Origin: a bacterium
GTDB lineage: Bacteria > Chloroflexota > Chloroflexia > Chloroflexales > Kallotenuaceae
Assembly: GCA_016781525.1 (NCBI GenBank)
Contig: JADDQE010000171.1
Span: 1-33,504, forward strand
Reading direction: 5' to 3'
DNA length: 33,504 nt
Shown here: piece after piece, positions 16,482 to 22,643 of the stretch
How the letters are laid out: each line of letters opens with the position of its first letter
How positions within the stretch are numbered: position 1 is the stretch's first letter
Program-made: the position numbers and the translations under genes
The notes under the pieces: model-generated
Database searches by the model: none
The model's input: the letters and a program-made list of their open reading frames with translations, nothing else
Told to the model about the DNA's origin: nothing

Positions 16482-16558
16482 GATCCCGTAGCTCAATTGG
16501 ATAGAGCGACAGCCTCCGGAGCTGTAGGTTGGAGGTTCGAGCCCTCTCGGGGTCGCCA
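16482..16558 (+). tRNA. tRNA-Arg(CCG) with encoded CCA
   Basis: Acceptor GATCCCG/CGGGGTC, D-arm GCTC/GAGC, anticodon stem ACAGC/GCTGT around loop CTCCGGA (anticodon CCG, codon CGG), T-arm GGAGG/CCTCT with TTCGAGC, discriminator G and encoded CCA. Arginine tRNAs carry A20 in the D-loop and G or A at the discriminator; the discriminator fits. Confidence 0.95.
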
Positions 16559-16567
16559 TCGACCTTG

Positions 16568-16597
16568 GCCCTGAACATTATGTTCGGGGCTTTTTTT
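16568..16597 (+). terminator. intrinsic terminator of tRNA-Arg
   Basis: GCCCTGAACA and TGTTCGGGGC form a 10-bp stem (one G-T pair) with a 3-nt loop, followed by seven T residues. It ends the single-gene tRNA-Arg transcript, 10 nt after the CCA. Confidence 0.92.
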
Positions 16598-16801
16598 GTG
16601 CGCTGAGCCTTTACCACCACGCCGCACACTTTTCACACATTTTCCACATACGCCTCCCACATCTGCAGTCGATACTGCTGCTACGCACTGTTTCAACTCA
16701 GAACGAGCAGACATGCTTGCGCGGTCGGAAGCTACCCAGGCCTGCTCGGGACGTTGAACGGCGCGGATAGCGGACATCATGAAACGAGCAGAGGAAAAGC
16801 T

Positions 16802-17152
16802 ATGCTGTGTTGGAAGTGTGACACGAGGAACCCCGACGACGCGACGTTTTGCGCCAATTGCGGGTCGCGGATTGCCGCGACCCCACCGCCAGCGGTGCCG
16901 GCCACAGGCTCATTTGCTCCACAGCCTCCTCGGACAAAGAAACGCAGGCTAATGCGAACATGCCTGATCACATCCGCCGCGCTGTTTGCATTGGTGGTGG
17001 CGTGCGCGGGTCTGACCGCCGCAATCGAGGGCGGCGATGGGCCAGCCGCGGCGGTCGAGAAAAGGGCCGCGGTTGAAGCGGGCGAGGATGAGCTGGCGGA
17101 AGCAACAGCGACAGCGTGTGGCGATATCGGGCGGTCTCGACGGCGAGACTAA
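16802..17152 (+). CDS. small zinc-ribbon single-pass membrane protein
   Basis: 116 residues. An N-terminal zinc ribbon has two CxxC knuckles (CWKC at 3-6 and CANC at 19-22). A Pro-rich linker follows, then one transmembrane helix near residues 52-75 (CLITSAALFALVVACAGL) and a short Glu/Ala-rich tail ending in GRSRRRD. Such zinc-ribbon plus helix proteins are common in Chloroflexota with no known function. GAGG lies 9 nt before ATG 16802; the upstream ATG at 16754 lacks an RBS and adds non-conserved residues. The tail ends abruptly in an Arg-rich stretch and could be a truncation, but no clear continuation in another frame was found. Confidence 0.65.
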   Translation: MLCWKCDTRNPDDATFCANCGSRIAATPPPAVPATGSFAPQPPRTKKRRLMRTCLITSAALFALVVACAGLTAAIEGGDGPAAAVEKRAAVEAGEDELAEATATACGDIGRSRRRD

Positions 17153-17251
17153 CCTTTGCGCTTCGCGCGCGACGCTTCCCACAGCAGCGCGACACCACCT
17201 TTCTGTCTGGCTACGGTATTAAGACGGGGGGCATATCGACCAAGGTCCTAC

Positions 17252-17280
17252 TTGACGGACTAACATCATTAGCTTATAGT
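17252..17280 (+). promoter_or_regulatory. sigma-70 promoter of the MBL-TetR operon
   Basis: TTGACG (17252-17257) and TATAGT (17275-17280) with a 17-bp spacer. The -10 box sits near the centre of a long imperfect palindrome, see next entry. The leader to the ATG at 17365 is about 78 nt. Confidence 0.85.
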
Positions 17281-17293
17281 CTAATCATGTTAG
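17260..17293. promoter_or_regulatory. 34-bp imperfect palindrome, probable TetR operator
   Basis: The left half starts CTAACAT and contains ATTAG; the right half contains CTAAT and ends ATGTTAG. Over the 17-bp halves 14 positions are symmetrical. It covers the spacer end, the -10 box and the expected transcription start, so a bound dimer would block the polymerase. The TetR gene 18083-18664 is the second gene of the operon, which makes autorepression likely. The binding itself is inferred. Confidence 0.65.
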
Positions 17294-17364
17294 TTTACAT
17301 GTCATACAGCGAAGAGGCTCGGGCAGAGCCACCGCTATGACGAAGCCATTTGTCGGAGGCAGCT

Positions 17365-18093
17365 ATGCGCATTACGACCCACGGCCACTACTTGATCCAG
17401 CTCTCCCGCTACCCGCGCGTGTTTCCTATCAACTGCTACCTCGTCCGCGAGGATGACGGTCTCACACTGATCGACACTGGCCTACCAAAAAGCGGTGAGG
17501 CAATTCTGGCGGCGGCTCAGGCAGTTGGAAAGCCGATCCGGCGGATCATTCTGACGCACGCCCATGGCGACCACGTTGGCTCGCTCGATCAGCTGCGCCA
17601 CCTGCTGCCCGACGCCGAGGTTCTGGTATCAGCGCGTGACGCGCGCTTTCTCGTCGGCGACATGCGCCTCGATGCCCACGAGCCGGAGGCGCGGCTACGT
17701 GGCGGCTATCAAGTAGTCAGTACCCGACCCGACCGTTTATTAGCCGATGGCGACCGCGTCGGCTCGCTCCAAGTGATCGGGACGCCGGGCCATACGCCCG
17801 GTCACATCGCGCTCTTCGACGACCGCGACGGCTCGTTGATTGCCGGCGACGCGTTCCAAACTCATGCCGGCGTCGCGGTCGCAGGCTCCGTGCGGCCACT
17901 GTTTCCATTTCCTGCCCTTGCGACGTGGCATCGCCCGACGGCGCTAGCAAGTGCGCGAGGTCTCCGGGCACTCAACCCAACACGTCTTGCGGTTGGTCAC
18001 GGAGCCGTGCTTGAGCAGCCAGAAGCGGTTATGGATCAAGCGATCACCGTGGCAGCGCGGGCACTCAGGGAGGTACAGCTGCATGGCGCGTAG
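17365..18093 (+). CDS. metallo-beta-lactamase-fold hydrolase
   Basis: 242 residues. The zinc motif is LTHAHGDHVGS (His-x-His-x-Asp-His) at about residues 68-74, with the third His in GTPGHTPGHIALF, the bridging Asp in LIAGDAF and the last His in AVGHGAVL. Glyoxalase II and quorum-sensing lactonases belong to this branch, so candidate substrates are thioesters or lactones. No signal peptide. ATG 17365 has GGAGG 5 nt upstream; an in-frame TTG at 17350 is ignored. It is followed by an overlapping TetR gene and preceded by a palindrome-controlled promoter, so it is probably induced by a small molecule that may be its substrate (inferred). Confidence 0.9.
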   Translation: MRITTHGHYLIQLSRYPRVFPINCYLVREDDGLTLIDTGLPKSGEAILAAAQAVGKPIRRIILTHAHGDHVGSLDQLRHLLPDAEVLVSARDARFLVGDMRLDAHEPEARLRGGYQVVSTRPDRLLADGDRVGSLQVIGTPGHTPGHIALFDDRDGSLIAGDAFQTHAGVAVAGSVRPLFPFPALATWHRPTALASARGLRALNPTRLAVGHGAVLEQPEAVMDQAITVAARALREVQLHGA

Positions 18094-18664
18094 CGTCGGG
18101 ATTAGCCGGGAACGAGTGGTGGCAGTCGCGGCCGAGCTAGCTGACGCACAAGGCCTGGACCAGCTAACGCTAGCTCAGGTGGCAGCGCGACTAGGTGTGC
18201 GCCTGCCCTCGCTCTACAACCACGTCGACGGCCTGCCGGGCCTACGGCGTGAGCTTGCGTTATTGGGCTGCCGACAGCTTCTCGAACGTATCAGCCGTGC
18301 AGCAATCGGCAAGGCAGCGGAGACTGCGGTCATCGCGGTAGCACAAGCACTCCGTGCCTACGCGCTCGAGCATCCAGGCGTCTACGACGCGACAGTACGC
18401 GCGCCCGCAGCGGACGACTTGGAGCTTCAGGAGCTGAGCCGGTCGATTGTGAATGTGGTCGTTGTAGTACTCGAGCCCTTCGGTCTGTCCGACGAAGCTG
18501 CAGTCCACGCAGTACGCGGATTGCGCAGCATCAGCCACGGCTTTGTATCGCTTGAGCTAGCCGGCGGCTTTGGCCTCCCACTCGACCGTGACGAAAGTTT
18601 TTTACGGCTGCTGCAAACCTATCTCGCCGGCTTAAGCAGCCTAGAGCAGGCTGCGGAGCGCTAG
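18083..18664 (+). CDS. TetR/AcrR family regulator with WHG-type C-terminal domain
   Basis: 193 residues. The N-terminal HTH runs to about residue 50: REERVVAVAAELAD-like helix (seen as RERVVAVAAELADAQG), QLTLAQVAARLGVRLPSLYN and HVDGLPGLRREL. The C-terminal half has RGLRSISHGFVSLELAGGF, a pattern of the TetR WHG domain that forms the ligand pocket. ATG 18083 lies inside the last codons of the MBL gene (11-nt overlap), with GGGAGG upstream. It probably represses the shared promoter through the palindrome at 17260-17293. Its stop overlaps that of the convergent HAD gene by 3-4 nt. Confidence 0.9.
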   Translation: MARSVGISRERVVAVAAELADAQGLDQLTLAQVAARLGVRLPSLYNHVDGLPGLRRELALLGCRQLLERISRAAIGKAAETAVIAVAQALRAYALEHPGVYDATVRAPAADDLELQELSRSIVNVVVVVLEPFGLSDEAAVHAVRGLRSISHGFVSLELAGGFGLPLDRDESFLRLLQTYLAGLSSLEQAAER

Positions 18665-19350
18665 CCTTTGACGTGAAGGCGAGCACCCGCGCTAACGTCG
18701 GATGCGTCAGCCCGATTCCCGTGGAACAGAATTTTCGCGACGATATCTTCAACCCGAGCAAACACCTCGGCTGGTCCATGCGCCTCCAGCGCTTCCAGCC
18801 GCGTGGCACCCCAGGTTACCGCACCAAAGGGAATCTGCTCTTTCTTGGCCGCTTCGATATCTCGGATTTCATCTCCAATACAGATTGCCTCGCTCGGCAA
18901 CACTTCATTCCGTCGAAGAATTTTTCGGAACTTGGCCTGCTTGCCGAAGATCGACGCGCCACATTCATGATCGCGTATCAAACCGGCGTTCTTCGGGCCA
19001 AGAACACGTCGAATATTTTCCCATGAATTCGAGCTCACAATCGTCAGCTTAACGCCATTGCTCGAGAGCTGGTGAAGCAGCTCATCTACCCCTTCGAATA
19101 ACGAGATCTGAGCAATATCCTGCGTCATCCTCTTCAACATGTAGTTTCCGATCATTGGCATTTTCCATATCGGAATGCCCAGGTGCTGCATGACCCGCCG
19201 CGCGCTATAGCCCCGCAGCAAATCAATGTCATGTGTCTCGATCCTTTTGAAGGTATATTTGTCGGCTACGTCGTTGACAACGCTCATAAACCAAGGAAAA
19301 GAATTAGCCAAGGTACCATCGAAATCAAATATAGCGAGCTTGTATTTCAT
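18661..19350 (-). CDS. HAD-superfamily hydrolase (phosphoglycolate-phosphatase-like)
   Basis: 229 residues. HAD motif I is IFDFDGTLANSF (Asp nucleophile at residue 9), motif II is TIVSSNSWENI, motif III is a Lys near KQAKFRKILRR, and motif IV is CIGDEIRDIEAAKK. An alpha-helical cap (about residues 15-85) marks the type I cap branch, near phosphoglycolate phosphatase and Gph-like enzymes. The substrate is unknown. GGGG lies 7 nt before ATG 19350. The gene is visibly richer in A and T and uses different codons than its neighbours, especially in its first half, and it abuts TetR tail to tail, consistent with acquisition from elsewhere (inferred). Confidence 0.85.
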   Translation of the reverse strand: MKYKLAIFDFDGTLANSFPWFMSVVNDVADKYTFKRIETHDIDLLRGYSARRVMQHLGIPIWKMPMIGNYMLKRMTQDIAQISLFEGVDELLHQLSSNGVKLTIVSSNSWENIRRVLGPKNAGLIRDHECGASIFGKQAKFRKILRRNEVLPSEAICIGDEIRDIEAAKKEQIPFGAVTWGATRLEALEAHGPAEVFARVEDIVAKILFHGNRADASDVSAGARLHVKG

Positions 19351-19589
19351 GAGATTACCCCATTGCAATGACTATGAGCACGATTGGATTGGCGTCCTAA
19401 CCGGTATGCTTTTGGCGCTGTGCACTGATGATACGAGGCAGCCGGATCTCGAGGTAACATGCTGAAGACGTTGGAGCTGCGTACATACTTGATTACAAGT
19501 CAGGATGACCAGGCATCCACGGGCACGAACCCGAAGCTTCTCTGCCGCAAAATATCGTCGCCGGCCAGTGATATAGAGACGGGTTCAAT

Positions 19590-20366
19590 TTATGGATCGG
19601 CATTTGCCTGATCTGAGCGCTGCTGACCATGGTGCGCCTGCCGCGCAACTTTGTGAGCTGCCTGACGGGTCTGCACCTCCCGCCAGTGTTCCCGCCAAGC
19701 AGCTTTGGTCGGCTCCGTGCCGGCAGTGCTTCCTGATCCATAGGTCAACTTGTCCAGAAAGTCGATGACCTGCTTACGGTTACCTTCGATCAAATTGACG
19801 CCGGTGGGACGACCTAGCCCGAAGCCCGGGCGCTCGCGCTGAGTCTCCCAATGCCAGCGATGGATCAGCTGATCGATTAACAGCATCTTGGCACGCGGCG
19901 CGACTGTACGCTCCCAGCTCTCGGCAAATTGCCGGAAGATATCGAGCGCCCCACCCGCGCCCAGCTCTTGGTGCTGGAACGTTTGGTGGTATTCGTACCA
20001 GTGGCACTCCCATCCACAGTTCGAGCAGCACAGACGGGCCTCACCCGCATCGGAAAGGCGCTTAATAACACGATCGCACTGGGGACAATGGACCTGGCCC
20101 GCTAGGGCATCAGCTACGTGGATGATGCTGCGGCAACGAGAATACAGCCCGAAACCGACGTCGTCGAGCGCATCTCGTCGACGATGCCCTGGGCGTCCAG
20201 CTGATACAGCCGCCGGATTTTGGCTTGTGCCACCCGTGGCGCCCAGCGGACGACCGGCTCATGCTTGCCCACTGTCACTGTCTCCCAGATCCAACACGAG
20301 TGTCTTCGTACACGCTTGCACGAGCCGCTGCGGTCGGACAAGACAATCCGTAAACCGCAGGGCCAT
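19590..20366 (-). pseudogene. zinc-ribbon protein gene broken by frame changes
   Basis: Three reading segments make one protein. The N-terminal part may start at ATG 20366, 9 nt after the nitrilase stop. The next part, to about 20175, contains KHEPVVRWAPRVAQAKIRRL and YQLDAQGIVDE, and is one base out of frame. From about 20173 the frame returns and encodes ALDDVGFGLYSRC, a zinc ribbon (CPQC, then CSNCGWEC), a QHQELGAGGALDIF stretch, KMLLIDQLIHRWHWE and LIEGNRKQVIDFLDKLTYGS, ending at 19590. This order matches a conserved family of unknown function seen in Firmicutes and Chloroflexi. The pattern is an insertion followed by a deletion, or two sequencing errors. I rate the gene real and the frames disrupted. 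Confidence 0.7.
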
Positions 20367-20375
20367 GACCACGAG

Positions 20376-21194
20376 CTAGGCCGAGGGCTGGCTCGGCGTC
20401 AGCTCGTCCAGCGCGTACACATCAGGCCGACGGTCGCGGAATACCGGCTGGAAGCTGCGGACTTCGTCAAGCAGAGCTAGGTCGAGCGTGGCAAATAGGA
20501 GGTCAGCTGTGTCGTCAGCTTCGGCCAATACATTGCCGCGCGGATCGATTATCGCGGAGCGCCCGCCGAAGGCGTTCGCGCGGTCGGAACCGACACGGTT
20601 ACAGGCGACGACAAAGCACTGGTTCTCAATTGCGCGTGCCTTGAGCAGTGTACGCCAATGTTCAATACGCGGCGCAGGCCATTCGGACGGCAGCAGCAGA
20701 ATGCCCGCACCTGCCAGCGCGTAGCGCCGGAAAAGCTCTGGAAAGCGCAGATCGTAGCAGATGGCGAGCGCGCCCGTGCCCCACGGCAGCTCAAGCGTAG
20801 GCGCCTCATCCCCGGCGCCGAGGTACTGATCCTCGTCCATTAGCCCGATCAAATGCACCTTGCGATACGCGCCGCGCAGCGCACCATCGGCATCGTACAC
20901 CGTCGCGGTGTTGTAGGCCCGTTGAGTCTGGGGATCCCACTCCAAGAGCGAGCCGCAGATTGCGAGCTGATGGTGCCGAGCAAGCGCCGCCACCGCCGCG
21001 AAGAGCCCGGTATTGAGCTCGTCGGCAAGCTCTTCGGCCCGTTCGAGCATATAGCCGCTGCCCCAAAGCTCGGGCAGAACAAGTAGGTCTGCCTTGCCTG
21101 CCGCCTGCGCTGCCAACGTCTGGACCGTGCGGAGATTAGCCTCGGGATCGCCGAGCGCGATATCCATCTGACCAACTGCGACTCGTACGTTCAT
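20376..21194 (-). CDS. carbon-nitrogen hydrolase (nitrilase superfamily)
   Basis: 272 residues. The catalytic triad is complete: Glu42 in LVLPELWGSGY, Lys112 in YRKVHLIG and Cys146 in AICYDLRFPELFR. Further conserved pieces are PSEWPAPRIEHW and ACNRVGSD. The fold is an alpha-beta-beta-alpha sandwich acting in the cytosol on amides; omega-amidase/NIT2-like enzymes share these motifs, and deaminated-glutathione amidase is possible. The ATG overlaps the stop of the serine hydrolase gene (ATGA), so it is the third gene of the Nudix operon. The broken zinc-ribbon gene follows 9 nt later. Confidence 0.92.
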   Translation of the reverse strand: MNVRVAVGQMDIALGDPEANLRTVQTLAAQAAGKADLLVLPELWGSGYMLERAEELADELNTGLFAAVAALARHHQLAICGSLLEWDPQTQRAYNTATVYDADGALRGAYRKVHLIGLMDEDQYLGAGDEAPTLELPWGTGALAICYDLRFPELFRRYALAGAGILLLPSEWPAPRIEHWRTLLKARAIENQCFVVACNRVGSDRANAFGGRSAIIDPRGNVLAEADDTADLLFATLDLALLDEVRSFQPVFRDRRPDVYALDELTPSQPSA

Positions 21195-21967
21195 AACCGT
21201 CTCCCTTGCTGTGTTGGAGGCTTTCCAGCTAGCCTTTCCCAGATCATTCTCGATGCCGCCGCGATTGTTTTGCGTCCCGCGGCTGAGTCCTGCAAATTCA
21301 CGGCCAACGCCGCGACGATGTAAGGCCTGTCAGGTGCAAAGATCAGCCCCACATCGTGTTCAACCCGCGGTAAATCCCCCACTTTATGCGCGATGACTGT
21401 GCCGGGAGGCAGCCCAAGCTCAAGCTTCTCGGTACCGACGGCCTGTTTGAGCAGCTCAAGCAGCTCCGTATACTCCGGCAGCGTCAAGCGCTGGAACAGG
21501 GCACACATATCCGCGGCTGTTGTGAGATTGTCGCGTCCGGCCGACAGGGCGCCGAAATCCATAAACTTGCGCTGCAGCCGCGTCTGCAGCCCGAGTGCCG
21601 CAAGCCATCCGTTGACCTGCTCGCAGCCGATGCGGTCAATCAACAAGTTAGCTGCTGTGTTGTCGCTTTCGGTAAGCGCGTGCGCCACTAGCTCGCGTAT
21701 CGTTTTCACCGTACCCGCGGGCGCGCTGTCGAACGAACCCTCGCCCTCGACGCGATCAGCCTCCGTTAGCGTCACGCGAACGTCAAGGATCTCAGGAAGC
21801 TTCTCATAGAGCGCCATCGTCAGCGGCACTTTGATCAAACTCGCCGCCGACCGAATGGCCTCTTGCTGGTAACCGTACAACTGCTGGCCTGTAACCATGG
21901 AGACGCACAGGCTAAAGTCGCCGGGCGCGTCCTCGAGCAGCGCCGTAAGCTCACCCCAATCACTCAC
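21191..21967 (-). CDS. class A beta-lactamase-like serine hydrolase, cytosolic
   Basis: 258 residues. It has the SxxK tetrad (Ser43-Leu-Ile-Lys46 in AASLIKVPL) and the SDN loop (Ser101-Asp-Asn103 in ESDNTAAN). The third motif, normally KTG, reads HKVGDLPRVEHD, and the Glu of the omega loop used for deacylation is not obvious. There is no signal peptide, although class A beta-lactamases act outside the cytoplasm. It is therefore more likely a housekeeping serine hydrolase than a resistance enzyme. It overlaps both neighbours (ATGA junctions), inside the Nudix-hydrolase-nitrilase operon. Confidence 0.85.
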   Translation of the reverse strand: MSDWGELTALLEDAPGDFSLCVSMVTGQQLYGYQQEAIRSAASLIKVPLTMALYEKLPEILDVRVTLTEADRVEGEGSFDSAPAGTVKTIRELVAHALTESDNTAANLLIDRIGCEQVNGWLAALGLQTRLQRKFMDFGALSAGRDNLTTAADMCALFQRLTLPEYTELLELLKQAVGTEKLELGLPPGTVIAHKVGDLPRVEHDVGLIFAPDRPYIVAALAVNLQDSAAGRKTIAAASRMIWERLAGKPPTQQGRRL

Positions 21968-22422
21968 AGGTGTAGCTCTCGCTCCACGGCACTGATGAGC
22001 TCGATTGCGCGTCGGCCCAGCGCTCGCACATCCTCGGCAACCTCCGGCGCGTCCAGCTCGTCTGCCGTGTACCAGCGCCAGGCTTGTACCTCACGGGCGG
22101 CGTGCGATACATCACCGGCGACGACTCGCGCAGCGTAGATCAGATCAATATGCTCGTGACCAGGTCCGATCGACTCGAGCAAGATACAGAGCGGCTGTGC
22201 GAGACGGCGGACCGGACCAAGCGGCGCTCCCGCATCCAGCAGCACAACCTTCAGACCGGTCTCCTCTTCAACTTCACGCAGCGCCGCAACGTCGGGGAGC
22301 TCGTGCGGATCGATATGTCCGCCCGGCGGCAACCATTTGTCAAGCTTGCGATGATGGAGCAGCAATGTCCTGCCGTTATCGACCACAAAGGTCGTCGCTG
22401 CCCAATCACGAGTAATCTCCAT
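21964..22422 (-). CDS. Nudix hydrolase
   Basis: 152 residues. The Nudix box is complete: GHIDPHE (G-x5-E), seven residues, then REVEEETGL, matching G-x5-E-x7-R-E-U-x-E-E-x-G-U. Upstream is the typical HHRKLDKWLPPGGHI. Substrates of this branch are nucleoside diphosphate derivatives or other phosphoanhydrides. ATG 22422 has GAGG 5-6 nt upstream. It is the first gene of a four-gene minus-strand operon in which each following start overlaps the previous stop. Confidence 0.93.
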   Translation of the reverse strand: MEITRDWAATTFVVDNGRTLLLHHRKLDKWLPPGGHIDPHELPDVAALREVEEETGLKVVLLDAGAPLGPVRRLAQPLCILLESIGPGHEHIDLIYAARVVAGDVSHAAREVQAWRWYTADELDAPEVAEDVRALGRRAIELISAVERELHL

Positions 22423-22436
22423 CGCGTCCTCGAATG

Positions 22437-22466
22437 CTTATATGAAGCGCTGCTCTTCGTTGATAA
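22437..22466 (-). promoter_or_regulatory. promoter of the Nudix operon
   Basis: On the minus strand TTATCA (22466-22461) and TATAAG (22442-22437) are 18 bp apart, with the -10 box 14 bp before the ATG. The leader would be about 7-8 nt, barely covering the GAGG. Confidence 0.45.
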
Positions 22467-22555
22467 TGAGCCGGCCGATCTTGCCGACTGTGCCTTGAGC
22501 CGGCTGTCGGTCGTTCATAGCTCAGTTCTCTTGACGTAGGGCGCTCGTCCCGCGA

Positions 22556-22585
22556 TTGACGAACAAGCAGTGCTGACTGCATACT
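22556..22585 (+). promoter_or_regulatory. promoter of the helicase gene
   Basis: TTGACG (22556-22561) and CATACT (22580-22585) are 18 bp apart, about 58 bp before the helicase ATG. The divergent gap (22423-22643) also holds the Nudix promoter; no other elements were seen. Confidence 0.55.
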
Positions 22586-22643
22586 TGCGCCCAACAGTCA
22601 TAAATTGTAGTCGATCGATCGGCTGGAAAGCAATTCTTCGATT

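Noticed and set aside
16640-16648. TTTTCCACA, one mismatch from a DnaA box
   Set aside because: A single copy, no cluster and no AT-rich unwinding region or dnaA/dnaN genes nearby.
17116-17340. Open frame after the zinc-ribbon gene
   Set aside because: It has no RBS, runs through the MBL promoter and palindrome, and contains no recognisable motif.
19488-19501. ACTTG/CAAGT inverted repeat in the gap after the HAD gene
   Set aside because: Five-base arms in a region without any other signal; expected by chance.
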